DNA of 64,000 bases from Nonomuraea sp. PA05 (GCF_008086045.1 NZ_VSEY01000006.1:248001-312000); one strand, 5' to 3'. Positions 1 through 8,134 are shown, numbered from the stretch's first letter. Numbers and translations are program-made. Notes: generated by a model from the sequence alone, not told the origin.

Positions 1-655
1 TGCCGACGCCGCGGTGCCGTACGAGAGCGTCGCCGACCTCCTCGCCCAGGCCGCTGACGATGTTCAGCACCCCAGGCGGGAACACCTCCGCCAGCAGCTC
101 GCCCAGCCGCAGCACCGACGCGCTGGCCTGCTCGGCCGGTTTGACGATCACCGTGTTCCCGGCGGCGAGCGCGTAGGCGGCCTTGGCGGAGAAGGTCGAG
201 ATGGGGGAGTTCCACGGGATGATGCAGACCGCCACCCCGTAGGGCTCGCGCCGCGTCAGCCCGAGCGTGTCCGGCCCCAGCAGCACGGTGTCGCCCTTGA
301 CGGCGTCGAGGCACTGCCCGGCCGCGAGTTGCCACAGGTGCGCCATGCCCGGCAGGTCCCGTTTGAGGGTGTCGCGCAGGATCCGTCCGTTGTCGCGGGT
401 CTCCAGCCTGGCCAGCTCCTCGGCGTGCCGGCCGAACACGTCCGAGACCTTGCGCAGGACGTGCGCCCTGGCGAGCGCGGGCAGCGCCGACCAGGCGGGG
501 AAGGCGCGCCCGGCCGCCTCGACGGCCGCCTCGGCCTCGGCGGCGCCACCGGCCGGGATCGTGGCCCACGCCTCGCCCGTGGCCGGGTTGACCGTGTCCA
601 TGGTGCGGGTGGCGGGGACCAGCTCGCCGCCGATGAGGTTGCGGAACTCAGGCAT
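1..655 (-). CDS. Aldehyde dehydrogenase, N-terminal part (runs off window edge)
   Basis: Reading the minus strand from the ATG at 655 gives MPEFRNLIGGELVPATRTMD and then a continuous aldehyde dehydrogenase N-terminal half. NAD(P)-dependent ALDHs oxidise aldehydes to acids. Visible are the GEAWATIPAGG segment, the PWNSPIST motif holding the oxyanion-hole Asn, and the cofactor segment AAGNTVIVKPAEQAS, with SGLGEEVGDALVRH at the edge. About 218 codons are present. The catalytic Glu and Cys lie outside the window, so substrate cannot be judged. It is divergent from the methyltransferase at 762, and a 14-bp palindrome sits just upstream of the start. Confidence 0.9.
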   Translation of the reverse strand, partial: MPEFRNLIGGELVPATRTMDTVNPATGEAWATIPAGGAAEAEAAVEAAGRAFPAWSALPALARAHVLRKVSDVFGRHAEELARLETRDNGRILRDTLKRDLPGMAHLWQLAAGQCLDAVKGDTVLLGPDTLGLTRREPYGVAVCIIPWNSPISTFSAKAAYALAAGNTVIVKPAEQASASVLRLGELLAEVFPPGVLNIVSGLGEEVGDALVRHRGVG

Positions 656-659
656 GAAC

Positions 660-673
660 CAAGCATATGCTTG
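660..673. promoter_or_regulatory. Perfect 14-bp palindrome before the aldehyde dehydrogenase
   Basis: caagcatatgcttg is a perfect inverted repeat that begins 5 bp upstream of the aldehyde dehydrogenase ATG, inside the 106-bp divergent gap. Its placement suits an operator for a dimeric repressor; this is inference, as no regulator gene is adjacent in the window. Confidence 0.4.
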
Positions 674-761
674 CTCAATTACGTGGGCCAGCCCCAAAGA
701 TCACCCAACCGTACGCATAGCGGCGAAACACTCGGGCACAAACGCACAAAGGGTGGTGGCT

Positions 762-1847
762 ATGGCGCGCAGATTGCTCGGCCGGTTGGCATACGGCTCG
801 CGTTACGATCGGGTTCCCTGGGGCCAGCGGGTGTACGTCCGTCCCGGCGAACGGCTCATCCGGGAGGCGCAGTGGCGCCTGCTCATCAGGCAGCGGCCGG
901 TCATGCCGCTCGCCGCGTACCAGCGGCTGCGGCCCCTGGGCGAGATCGAGGAGTTCCTGAGCTGCATGATGTGCGGGGAGTCCCGCCAGCAGCCGCTCTT
1001 CACCCCGACCGGCGGCGCGCCCGGCTCCAAGGGCTGGCGCTATCACGTCGTACGCTGCCCGTCCTGCGGCTTCCTCTACCGCAACCCCAACGTCCGCCCC
1101 GAACGCCTCGGCGACCTGTACGCCACCGGCTACAGCAGCTTCCTGACCGGAAAGTACGCCGCCAACCGGCAACGCCGCTACGACCTGACCATGAAGTCGT
1201 TCGCCCCGGTCTTCGACGAGGGCAAGGAACGGCGGCTGCTCGACTTCGGCTCCGGCGTCGGGCTGTTCCTGGAGCTGGCCGAGCAGCGCGGCTTCGACGC
1301 CTACGGGGTGGACCTGTCGCCGGAGTCGGTCGAGCAGGCCAACCAGCGGCTCAGCAAGGCCCGCACCTACTTCGGCGCGCCCGGTGACGTGCCGGAGATC
1401 GCCGCGGGCGGCTTCGACGTGATCACCCTCTGGTCGGTGCTCGCGCACCTGCCGAGGCCGCTGGAGGACTTCCGGCTCTTCCGCCGCCTGCTGGCGCCCG
1501 GCGGGGTGCTGCTCATCCTGACGGTGAACGCGCGCTCGCTGCTGCTCAAGGCGTACGGGGCCGGGTGGAGCGGCTTCACCAAGAACCACCTGATGTTCTA
1601 CTCCTCCGAGACCGTGCGCACGCTGCTCGGCCGGAGCGGCTTCGCGGGCGTGGCCTTCGCCCCGCACTACGGCGACACGATCGAGGCAGGCACCACCAAG
1701 CTGCCCGCCGACCTGGTCACCCGGCTGCGCCGCAACGTGGAGCTGAGCGACGGCGGCAACATGATGCGGGTGCTCGCCTTCGCCGACGAGGAGGCGATCG
1801 GCCGCTGGGGCGGCGGCCCCCTCACGGTCCACCGCCTGCACGCCTGA
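762..1847 (+). CDS. Class I SAM-dependent methyltransferase with zinc-ribbon N-terminus
   Basis: A 361-residue protein. Two CxxC pairs (CMMCGES near residue 68, CPSCGF near 100) form a probable zinc ribbon. A Rossmann methyltransferase core follows, with motif I LLDFGSGVGLFLELAEQRG near residue 160 and YGVDLSPE as the acidic loop that binds the SAM ribose. This matches the Methyltransf_23/zinc-ribbon type that modifies sugars or small molecules; the substrate is unknown. The ATG at 762 is preferred because AAAGGG lies about 8 nt upstream, although in-frame GTGs at 753 and 756 also exist. Its last codons are part of a tandem repeat that continues past the stop. Confidence 0.82.
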   Translation: MARRLLGRLAYGSRYDRVPWGQRVYVRPGERLIREAQWRLLIRQRPVMPLAAYQRLRPLGEIEEFLSCMMCGESRQQPLFTPTGGAPGSKGWRYHVVRCPSCGFLYRNPNVRPERLGDLYATGYSSFLTGKYAANRQRRYDLTMKSFAPVFDEGKERRLLDFGSGVGLFLELAEQRGFDAYGVDLSPESVEQANQRLSKARTYFGAPGDVPEIAAGGFDVITLWSVLAHLPRPLEDFRLFRRLLAPGGVLLILTVNARSLLLKAYGAGWSGFTKNHLMFYSSETVRTLLGRSGFAGVAFAPHYGDTIEAGTTKLPADLVTRLRRNVELSDGGNMMRVLAFADEEAIGRWGGGPLTVHRLHA

Positions 1848-1990
1848 CTCTCCCGGGGCAGCGTCGCGCGCGGCGGAACCTGACGCCTGCACGCCCGACT
1901 CCCCAGGTGACGTGGCACGCGGCGGAACCTGACGCCTGCACGCCCGACTCCCCAGGTGGCGTGGCACGCGGCGGAACCTGACGGAACCGC
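1834..1990. repeat. Tandem repeat derived from the methyltransferase 3' end (about 3 copies, 49-51 bp)
   Basis: The segment gcctgcacgcc starts at 1834 (inside the gene), 1885 and 1934, and ggcggaacc recurs at 1872, 1921 and 1970. The first unit (51 bp) includes the stop codon of the methyltransferase and is more diverged. The next two units are almost identical with a 49-bp period. Confidence 0.85.
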
Positions 1991-2056
1991 GATGTCACGC
2001 CTCAGGGACAAGGCGCCGGTCACCCCCGACCGGCGCTTCGACCCTGGGAGATCACC

Positions 2057-2536
2057 TTGTCCACCACCATTCTCGCGGGCCGCCGCCGGACGCTCCTGGC
2101 GGCCGCCGGCCTGGCCGCCGCGCTGACCGCGGCGCTCACGCTGCATCCCGCCACGGCCAGCAGCGCCACCATCGACACCATGTCCGCGCAGGGCACCGTC
2201 ACGACGCCGAGCCAGGCGTGCGCGGGACCGTTCGAGGCGGGATCGAAGGACATCGTCGCCGCGAGCGGATCGGCCTTCCAGTTCAACTCGTCCGGCGTGC
2301 CCGTCGGCGTCCCGGCAAACTTCGAGCTGCGGCGCGGCGACCCCGGCACGGACTTCTTCACCGGCGCCAAAGTGGTGAAGCGGGAGACCACCGACTTCTT
2401 CTCCGTCTCCGTACAGGCGGGCGACCCGCTCCTGCCCGGAGCGTTCTGGGTGTGCGTCACCGCGGCCATCGGCCCCACGCCCGCACGCGTCCCCGTCAAC
2501 TACAAGCTCTTCCTCGGCAACGGCCTCCCCGCCTGA
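2057..2536 (+). CDS. Secreted protein of unknown function
   Basis: A 159-residue protein starting at TTG 2057 with GGGAG 6 nt upstream. The N-terminus carries RRR, a hydrophobic Ala/Leu stretch to about residue 30 and a plausible signal peptidase site after HPATA or ATASSA. The mature part has two Cys (ACAGPF and FWVCVT) that could form a disulfide. No known domain is recognised. It lies 11 bp upstream of another secreted protein on the same strand, so the two are probably co-transcribed. Confidence 0.75.
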   Translation: MSTTILAGRRRTLLAAAGLAAALTAALTLHPATASSATIDTMSAQGTVTTPSQACAGPFEAGSKDIVAASGSAFQFNSSGVPVGVPANFELRRGDPGTDFFTGAKVVKRETTDFFSVSVQAGDPLLPGAFWVCVTAAIGPTPARVPVNYKLFLGNGLPA

Positions 2537-2547
2537 AAGGAGCGATC

Positions 2548-3399
2548 ATGTCCGTTACGTGCGACCTGAGGCGGCTGGCCGTGGCCGCGGCGGCGCTGGC
2601 CGTCCTGCCCGCCCTCCTCGCGCAGCCCGCGACGGCCGCCCCCTGCTACGGCGACTGCCAGCCCGGTGTGGTGCGCGGCTTCGGCGGCGTCAAGTACGAC
2701 GCCACCGTGGGCGCCGCCGACCAGATCACCATCAGCGTCGACGGCGGGTCCTTCGTGCTGACCGACCCCACCGGCACCATCGCCACGGGCACCGGAGGCT
2801 GCGCCGTGGTGAACCCGCACGAGGCGCGCTGCCCGATCGGGCCTGGCCCGGTCATCGCCGTCCGCGGGCTCGACGGCGACGACACCATCACCAACGCCAC
2901 CACCTACGCCGCGCGCCTGACCGGCGGCAAGGACGACGACCGGCTCACCGGCGGATCCGGCAACGACGAGCTGATAGGCGAGGCGGGCGCCGACGTGATC
3001 CAGGGCGGGGGCGGCTTCGACACCGCCGTCTACCCCGCGACCCCGAGCCTGACCGGCGTCCGCGCCGACCTCGACGGCGCGACCGGCGACGACGGCAACA
3101 TCGACGACGGCCCCGCCGGGGCCAGGGACAGCATCGCGGCGGACGTGGAGAACCTGCGGGGCAACCAGTTCGACGACGTGCTCATCGGCAACGCGGGCCC
3201 GAACGTCATCGACGGCAGCGGCGGGCGTGACCAGGTTCAGGGGCTGGGCGGAGACGACCGCCTCACCGCCAGGGGCGGCGGGACCCTCGACGGTGGCGGC
3301 GGCTCCGACCACTGCACGTCCGACCTCAGGCTTTCTGCCGACGGCTCACCGGCCGACACGTTCACCGGTTGCGAGACCACCGAGGTCCTGAGACCGTAG
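2548..3399 (+). CDS. Secreted calcium-binding RTX-like (hemolysin-type repeat) protein
   Basis: A 283-residue protein with a Sec signal peptide ending near AQPATAA. From about residue 105 onward it has Asp/Gly-rich nonapeptides of the RTX type (GGKDDDRLTGG, GGSGNDELIGEAGADVI, GLGGDDRLTARGG), which form Ca2+-binding parallel beta-rolls in known families. Cys pairs near the N-terminus (CYGDC) and C-terminus (DHCTSD, TGCE) may be disulfides. The start ATG 2548 has AAAGGAG 6 nt upstream. A cell-surface or extracellular structural role is likely; no catalytic domain is seen. Confidence 0.8.
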   Translation: MSVTCDLRRLAVAAAALAVLPALLAQPATAAPCYGDCQPGVVRGFGGVKYDATVGAADQITISVDGGSFVLTDPTGTIATGTGGCAVVNPHEARCPIGPGPVIAVRGLDGDDTITNATTYAARLTGGKDDDRLTGGSGNDELIGEAGADVIQGGGGFDTAVYPATPSLTGVRADLDGATGDDGNIDDGPAGARDSIAADVENLRGNQFDDVLIGNAGPNVIDGSGGRDQVQGLGGDDRLTARGGGTLDGGGGSDHCTSDLRLSADGSPADTFTGCETTEVLRP

Positions 3400-3407
3400 C
3401 CGCGGCC

Positions 3408-3506
3408 GGCGGCATCGCCACACACGGTGCCGCCGGCCCTCTCCACCTCGGGCACGCAGGCGGCATCGCGACACGGTGGCGCCGGCCCTCTACACCTCGG
3501 GCACGC
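3408..3506. repeat. 51-bp direct duplication ending in the U32-like gene's last codons
   Basis: Copies start at 3408 and 3459 (ggcggcatcgc...cctcgggcacgc). The second copy contains the last codons and stop codon of the minus-strand gene ending at 3490; the first lies in the gap between convergent genes. Confidence 0.8.
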
Positions 3507-4413
3507 CCAGATCGGCGCTCTCCGACGGCTTGCCCAGCGCCGGGTCAAGCTCCTCGATCAACCGCCGCACCAACGCCGCCCGCCGCACCCGCTCCCTGCC
3601 CAGCTCCTTGGGCACCGCCCCGAGATGCCCTCCCGACGGATAGATGTTGGGCGCGTTACGCAGACCCATCTTCAGATAGACGGGAGCGGCGGCCCGGACG
3701 ATCTCCACGGCCTCGTAGAACCGCACGAACCCACCCTGATCATCCGGCACCTCCAGGTAGAGGTCGATCGGCAGCCCGGTGGCGGCCCGGATCTCGGCGA
3801 GCTGCGGCACGGTCAGGTCGGTGCCCACGTTGACGGTGGTGGCGCCGAGCCGCTCGTACACGGCGGCGGTCGGCCCGTTGGTGAGCGGCATCAGCACCGA
3901 CGTCTTCAGCACCAGGTTCGCGGGCAGCGTGCCGTCCGCCTTGAGCGCGCGCAGCACGTCCAGCGTCCCGAGGTCGCTGACGAGCAGGCTGCGGATGCCC
4001 AGCGAGCAGGCCCGCAGCGCGTCCGCCACGCACGCCGCCACCATCGCGTTGCCGCGCGCGGCGGCGCCGACGGCCTGGGTGAGCTTGGCCTGGCCGCCGG
4101 TGTCCCAGGCGGCGCGCGGCCCGAGGAACAGGTTGACCTCCATGCGGCGCTCGGCGCCGATGCGCGCCATCCGGGTGATCTCGTCGTCGGCCAGCATCAT
4201 CACGCCGCTGCCCTGCGAGGTCCTGGCGACGGGCACGCCGAGCCGGTCGGCTTCGGCGACCACCGCCTCCAGCACGTCGGGCCCCTCGACGCTGGGGATC
4301 TCGAAGCGGTACGGCGCCCCGTCCGCGAAACCGGGCGCCATGGGCGCGGCGGTCGCCACCACGGGGTGGCCGAGGCGGGCCATCAGGGCGTGGAGGTCGG
4401 CAAGGCTGGTCAT
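3490..4413 (-). CDS. Peptidase U32-like (collagenase-like) TIM-barrel protein
   Basis: A 307-residue soluble protein. The pattern RSLLVSDLGTLDVLRAL, then LPIDLYLEVPDDQGGFVRFY, then VYLKMGLRNAPNIYPSGGH resembles the (beta/alpha)8 core of the U32 family, whose members act in peptide or RNA/ubiquinone modification; proteolysis is not proven for most. No signal peptide is seen. GAGGAG lies about 8 nt before ATG 4413. That ATG overlaps by one base the stop of a short upstream reading frame, which suggests coupling if that frame is real. Family assignment is moderate. Confidence 0.55.
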   Translation of the reverse strand: MTSLADLHALMARLGHPVVATAAPMAPGFADGAPYRFEIPSVEGPDVLEAVVAEADRLGVPVARTSQGSGVMMLADDEITRMARIGAERRMEVNLFLGPRAAWDTGGQAKLTQAVGAAARGNAMVAACVADALRACSLGIRSLLVSDLGTLDVLRALKADGTLPANLVLKTSVLMPLTNGPTAAVYERLGATTVNVGTDLTVPQLAEIRAATGLPIDLYLEVPDDQGGFVRFYEAVEIVRAAAPVYLKMGLRNAPNIYPSGGHLGAVPKELGRERVRRAALVRRLIEELDPALGKPSESADLGVPEV

Positions 4414-4577
4414 CAGGGGGTCTCCTCGTCATAGATCACTTCTGCACGCCCGAGCGTGGTGCGCCGGCCGATGTCGTCTTCGTCCCACAATTCCAGCTCT
4501 GCCCGGTTCCCGGCCGTCGATATCAGCGGCCCCCGGCACGGGTGCACCTCCGGCACTTCGGCAGCGCCGACTTCCAC
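4413..4577 (-). CDS. Possible 54-residue acidic protein upstream of the U32-like gene
   Basis: From GTG 4577 (AGGGG 5 nt upstream) an open frame encodes an acidic peptide ending in GRRTTLGRAEVIYDEETP. Its TGA shares one base with the ATG of the U32-like gene (TGATG). Third-position GC is about 80%, lower than neighbouring genes, so coding status is uncertain. The opposite strand of the same stretch also shows an open frame ending NEKITWQGL at 4631, which could instead be a gene remnant. No homology is recognised. Confidence 0.3.
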   Translation of the reverse strand: MEVGAAEVPEVHPCRGPLISTAGNRAELELWDEDDIGRRTTLGRAEVIYDEETP

Positions 4578-4640
4578 ACCGCCGCCCCTGCTTTCCCCGC
4601 CAACGAGAAGATCACCTGGCAGGGGCTCTAGGATCGGGGC

Positions 4641-5348
4641 ATGCAGCTCGCCCCCGGTGTCCACGTCGCCATCACTGACCGCCACGGAGGCATCAGCGCC
4701 CCGCCGTACGGCTCGCGCAACCTCGGCGGCCTCGTCGGCGACGACCCGGCCAGCGTGCGCGCCAACCGCGAGGGCGTCCGGGCGGAGCTGGGCGTGCGGG
4801 CAGTGGTGTTCATGCGCCAGGTCCACAGCGCCGACGTCGCGTACGTGAGCGAGCCGTTCGGCGACGACCCGCCGCCGCTCGACGGCGTCTTCACCACCGA
4901 GCCCGGCTTGGCGCTGGCCTCGCTCGGGGCCGACTGCCCCGCGGTGCTGGTGGCCGACCCGGTGGCCCGCATGGCAGGCGCGGCGCACTCCGGCCGCCCC
5001 GGCACGGAGGCGGGCATCGCCACGGCGCTGGTCGAGGCGATGGCGGCCAAGGGCGCCGAGCCGGGCAGGATGGTGGCGCTGATCGGCCCCGGCGCGTGCG
5101 GCCGCTGCTACGAGGTGCCCGCCGACCTGCGCGAGCGGGTGGCGTCGCGGGTGCCCGCGACCTGGTCGACGACGTCGTGGCAGACGCCCGCGCTCGACCT
5201 GCGGGCCGGGATCGAGGCTCAGCTCAGGGCGGCGGGGCTGGCCGACGTGCGGCACGACGCGCGCTGCACGATCGAGGCGCAGGAGCTGTACTCCCACCGC
5301 AGGGAGCAGCCCGGCGGCCGGTTCGCCGGGCTGATCTGGCTGGCCTAG
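4641..5348 (+). CDS. pgeF: Laccase-domain protein, peptidoglycan editing factor (PgeF/YfiH)
   Basis: A 235-residue cytoplasmic protein of the multicopper polyphenol-oxidase-like (YfiH) family. Members act as purine nucleoside phosphorylases/adenosine deaminases (FAMIN-like) and influence peptidoglycan composition. The zinc ligands are present: His in FMRQVHS (about residue 61), Cys in GADCPAVLV (about 98) and His in AAHSGRPGT (about 115). The family signatures IGPGACGRCYEVP and CTIEAQELYSHRRE also fit. In most actinobacteria this gene follows ftsZ; here it is detached from the division cluster, so it may be a second copy. It converges on the 113-residue membrane gene; their stop codons overlap at ctag (5345-5348). 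Confidence 0.85.
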   Translation: MQLAPGVHVAITDRHGGISAPPYGSRNLGGLVGDDPASVRANREGVRAELGVRAVVFMRQVHSADVAYVSEPFGDDPPPLDGVFTTEPGLALASLGADCPAVLVADPVARMAGAAHSGRPGTEAGIATALVEAMAAKGAEPGRMVALIGPGACGRCYEVPADLRERVASRVPATWSTTSWQTPALDLRAGIEAQLRAAGLADVRHDARCTIEAQELYSHRREQPGGRFAGLIWLA

Positions 5349-5686
5349 CTCTTCCCCCGGTTGCCGTTGAAGATCGCGTTCACGATGATCACGCCGATCC
5401 AGATCGGGATCACGTAGGACGCCTCGCTCCCGGTCAGGATGACGGCGAGCGTGGCCCCCGTGGCCAGCACCAGCGAGACGATGGCCAGGGCGAGCCGCTG
5501 CCCGTCGGCCACGTTCTGGTTGACCGGTCCGGCCTTGGGCGAGGCCTTGGCCAGCCGCTCGTCCACCCGCCGGTCGATCTCCTGCCCCATCTTGTCGAGG
5601 AAGGACTCCACGACCTCGTTCTCGTACTCGGGCCCCAGATCCCGCCGCGCCGACACGGCGGCCCGCAACTCATCCCCTGTACTCAT
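5345..5686 (-). CDS. Small membrane protein with N-terminal helical domain
   Basis: A 113-residue protein. Residues 1-55 are charged and helical (SFLDKMGQEIDRRVDERLAK). Two hydrophobic segments follow (about 66-85 LALAIVSLVLATGATLAVIL and 90-106 YVIPIWIGVIIVNAIF) and end in a short basic tail. Such proteins are common and unstudied in Streptomyces and its relatives. The start ATG 5686 has no Shine-Dalgarno sequence but lies only 8 nt after a consensus -10 box, so the mRNA is probably leaderless. Confidence 0.78.
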   Translation of the reverse strand: MSTGDELRAAVSARRDLGPEYENEVVESFLDKMGQEIDRRVDERLAKASPKAGPVNQNVADGQRLALAIVSLVLATGATLAVILTGSEASYVIPIWIGVIIVNAIFNGNRGKS

Positions 5687-5694
5687 ATGTCGAG

Positions 5695-5723
5695 ATATAA
5701 CGGGATGTATCGCTAGCGGGCAA
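5695..5723 (-). promoter_or_regulatory. Sigma-70-type promoter giving a leaderless transcript
   Basis: Minus strand: -35 TTGCCC (5723-5718), 17-nt spacer, -10 TTATAT (5700-5695). The ATG at 5686 starts 8 nt beyond the -10 box, at the expected +1 position. The -35 overlaps the 3' end of the ligase gene. Confidence 0.55.
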
Positions 5724-6864
5724 GGATGTCGTCAAGGTTGTAACTAACCGGACGCTCCAACTGCTCATAGGTGCACGATTCGGGCGTACGGTCCGGCCGC
5801 CACCGCCGGAACTGCGCCGTGTGCCGGAACCGATCACCCTCCATCTGGTCGTAGGCCACCTCGATCACCAGCTCCGGCCGCAACGGGATGAACGACAGAT
5901 CCTTCTTGGCGTTCCACCGCGACACCGCCCCCGGCACCCGCTGCCCGCCCGTCGCCGGCCCGGCGGCCGGCTGGCCGAGGTTGGCCTGCGCCTGCTGCGC
6001 CCAGTGCCCCCACGGGTGCTCGCTCAGCTCCGCGAGGTACGGCTTGATCTCCTCGACCAGCTCCGCCCTGCGCTTCATCGGGAACGAGGCCGCCACCCCC
6101 ACGTGGTGCAGCCGCCCGTCGTCGCCGTACAGGCCGAGCAGCAGTGAGCCCACGATCGGCCCGGTCTTGTGCTCGCGGTAGCCGCAGATCACCACGTCGG
6201 CGGTGCGCTCGTGCTTGACCTTGAACATCGTGCGCTTGTCGGGCACGTACGGCTGGTCGCCCGGCTTGACGATGATGCCGTCGAGCCCGGCCCCCTCGAA
6301 CATCTCGAACCATTCGAGTGCCTGGTCGTAGCTGGTCGTGACGGGCGTCAGCCGCACGGAACCGGCCTTCTCGCCGAACAATTCCACCAGCCGCGCCCGC
6401 CGCTCCGCGAACGGCGTCTCCATCAGCGACTCCTCGCCCAGCGCCAGCAGGTCGAACGCGACGAACTGGGCGGGCGTGCGCTCCGACAACATCGTCACCC
6501 GCGACTTGGCCGGGTGGATGCGCTGCTGCAGGGCGTCGAAGTCGAGCTGCGAGCCCATCGGCAGCACGATCTCGCCGTCCACCACCACCTTGTCGGGCAG
6601 CTCGGCCCTGACCGCCTCGACCAGCTCGGGGAAGTAGCGGGTGAACGGCCGCTCGTTGCGGCTGCCCAGGTAGACCTCGTCGCCGTCACGGAAGATGATG
6701 CAGCGGAACCCGTCCCACTTCGGCTCGTAGAGCAGCGTGCCGTCCTGCTCGGGCATCGCCTTGACCGGCTTGGCCAGCATCGGCGCCACCGGCGGCCGCA
6801 CCACCAGGTTGGGCACCGGCTCCGGCTCCTCCGCCACCTCCGGTGCGGTCGGCTCGTCGGTCAT
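5713..6864 (-). CDS. ATP-dependent DNA ligase (LigC/LigD ligase-domain type)
   Basis: A 383-residue enzyme that seals DNA nicks via a ligase-AMP intermediate. The adenylated Lys is K49 in YEPKWDGFR. Later nucleotidyltransferase motifs are VVDGEIVLP, FVAFDLLAL, LDGIIVKPGD and MFKVKHERTADVVI. An OB-fold follows (VGSLLLGLYGDDGRLHHVGV) and ends in LVIEVAYDQMEGDRFRH. The length suits a stand-alone bacterial ATP ligase with no polymerase or nuclease domain. ATG 6864 has GAGGGAG about 7 nt upstream and overlaps the stop of the upstream reductase gene (ATGA), indicating coupled translation. Its role is likely accessory, such as end joining or stress repair. Confidence 0.88.
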   Translation of the reverse strand: MTDEPTAPEVAEEPEPVPNLVVRPPVAPMLAKPVKAMPEQDGTLLYEPKWDGFRCIIFRDGDEVYLGSRNERPFTRYFPELVEAVRAELPDKVVVDGEIVLPMGSQLDFDALQQRIHPAKSRVTMLSERTPAQFVAFDLLALGEESLMETPFAERRARLVELFGEKAGSVRLTPVTTSYDQALEWFEMFEGAGLDGIIVKPGDQPYVPDKRTMFKVKHERTADVVICGYREHKTGPIVGSLLLGLYGDDGRLHHVGVAASFPMKRRAELVEEIKPYLAELSEHPWGHWAQQAQANLGQPAAGPATGGQRVPGAVSRWNAKKDLSFIPLRPELVIEVAYDQMEGDRFRHTAQFRRWRPDRTPESCTYEQLERPVSYNLDDILAR

Positions 6865-7604
6865 GGCTGTGCTCCCTCGTCGTCCCCGTGAACGGCCCTC
6901 GTGTACTTGCAGAAGAGGACGCCATCCTCCTCCAGCACCTGGCTGAGATCCAGTGCGACCTGCGCGGGCTCGCCGTTCTGGATGCGCGCCGCGCCGCCGC
7001 CCACCAGCAGCGGGCTGATCGACAGGCACAGCTCGTCGACCAGGCCGGCCGCCGAGAGCTGGGCGTTGATGCGGGGCCCGCCCTCGCACAGCACCTTGGT
7101 CAGCCCGCGCTGGTGCAGCTCGGCCACGGCCCGCCGCATGTCGACGCCCTCCTCGCCGGCCACGATCAGGTCGGCGCGCTTGGCCGCCTCCCTGCGCCGA
7201 TCGTGCGGCGCCGCCTCGCAGGTGATCACGATCGTCCTGCTCGGCGCGTCGCAGAACAGCTCGCCGTCGAGGTCGAGGGCGAGGCTGCGGGTGATCACGG
7301 CGATGGGCGGCACCTCGGGCCGCCCCTGCCGGATCTCCGCCCAGGTGTCGCGCGGCGGGACGGGGCCGTACCCCTCCTTGCGCACGGTCGCGGCGCCCGC
7401 GACGATCACGTCGGCCAGCCCGCGCAGGAGCTGGAAGACACGCTTGTCGCCCTTGCTCGACAGCGGGCCCGAGCGCCCCTTCAGCCAGGCCGCGCCGTCG
7501 GCGCTGGCGACCATGTTGAGCCGCAGCCAGGGCCGGTCCTCGGGGTAGGCGTAGGCCTGCACGATATCCGGATTGTCTTGTATGTCGGGATGAATGCGCC
7601 GCAC
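6861..7604 (-). CDS. RibD C-terminal/dihydrofolate reductase-fold pyrimidine reductase
   Basis: A 247-residue protein of the RibD_C family, whose founding member reduces the riboflavin precursor diaminouracil ribosyl phosphate. Family blocks are LRLNMVASADGAAWLKGRSG, LLRGLADVIVAGAATVRKEGYGP, KVLCEGGPRINAQLSAAGLVDEL and PLLVGGGAARI. The deaminase domain of full RibD is absent, so this is a paralogue of uncertain substrate. GTG 7604 gives the family-typical start MRRIHPD. The last bases overlap the ligase ATG by 4 nt. Confidence 0.8.
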   Translation of the reverse strand: MRRIHPDIQDNPDIVQAYAYPEDRPWLRLNMVASADGAAWLKGRSGPLSSKGDKRVFQLLRGLADVIVAGAATVRKEGYGPVPPRDTWAEIRQGRPEVPPIAVITRSLALDLDGELFCDAPSRTIVITCEAAPHDRRREAAKRADLIVAGEEGVDMRRAVAELHQRGLTKVLCEGGPRINAQLSAAGLVDELCLSISPLLVGGGAARIQNGEPAQVALDLSQVLEEDGVLFCKYTRAVHGDDEGAQP

Positions 7605-7734
7605 CCCTCTACCTTGGCACACGCCACCGACAATCGATCGGCCAGGGGTTTTACCGCTTTTCCTGATTGGCGGGCGTACCGACAATTCTCCGCTTAACGT
7701 GACGATAGGGATGGGATTCGACGGGAGGCACGCT

Positions 7735-8130
7735 GTGGGGCTGCTCACCGCCGCGGCATGGACGGTCGCCGCACTCGCCGGGGTGTACCTGCTCTTCTTG
7801 TGGCTCGCGGGCGGCGGCCTGCGCCGCGCCAAGGTCACCCGCTTCCCCGCCGCCGTCGTCTTCGCCCATCCGGCGCTCGCCGTCACGGCGCTGGTCTGCT
7901 ACGCCGCCGGCCTCGCCACGGGCAGCCGCGCCCTCGCCTGGGCGGCCTTCGCGGGCCTGGCGGCGGCCGCGCTCCTCGGGTTCACCATGTTCACCCGGTG
8001 GCTCGGCGGCGGACGCCACCAGATGGCCGGGCGCGGCTTCCCCGTCCTGGCCGTGACGCTGCACGGGCTGGCCGGGGTGACGGCGTTCACGCTCGTCTTC
8101 CTCACCGCCAGCGCCGCCCGCGTCTTCTGA
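7735..8130 (+). CDS. Four-helix membrane protein
   Basis: From GTG 7735 (GGGAGG 6 nt upstream) the protein has 131 residues and four hydrophobic segments: AAAWTVAALAGVYLLFLWLA, AVVFAHPALAVTALVCYAAG, ALAWAAFAGLAAAALLGFTM and LAVTLHGLAGVTAFTLVFLT. The conserved-looking loop RWLGGGRHQMAGRGFPV lies between helices 3 and 4. An alternative ATG at 7711 has a weaker ribosome site. Function unknown. Confidence 0.75.
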   Translation: MGLLTAAAWTVAALAGVYLLFLWLAGGGLRRAKVTRFPAAVVFAHPALAVTALVCYAAGLATGSRALAWAAFAGLAAAALLGFTMFTRWLGGGRHQMAGRGFPVLAVTLHGLAGVTAFTLVFLTASAARVF

Positions 8131-8134
8131 CCGG

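Noticed and set aside
4500..4631. Plus-strand frame ending NEKITWQGL
   Set aside because: No start codon or ribosome site; possible gene remnant but no family recognised, and the opposite strand has an equally plausible frame.
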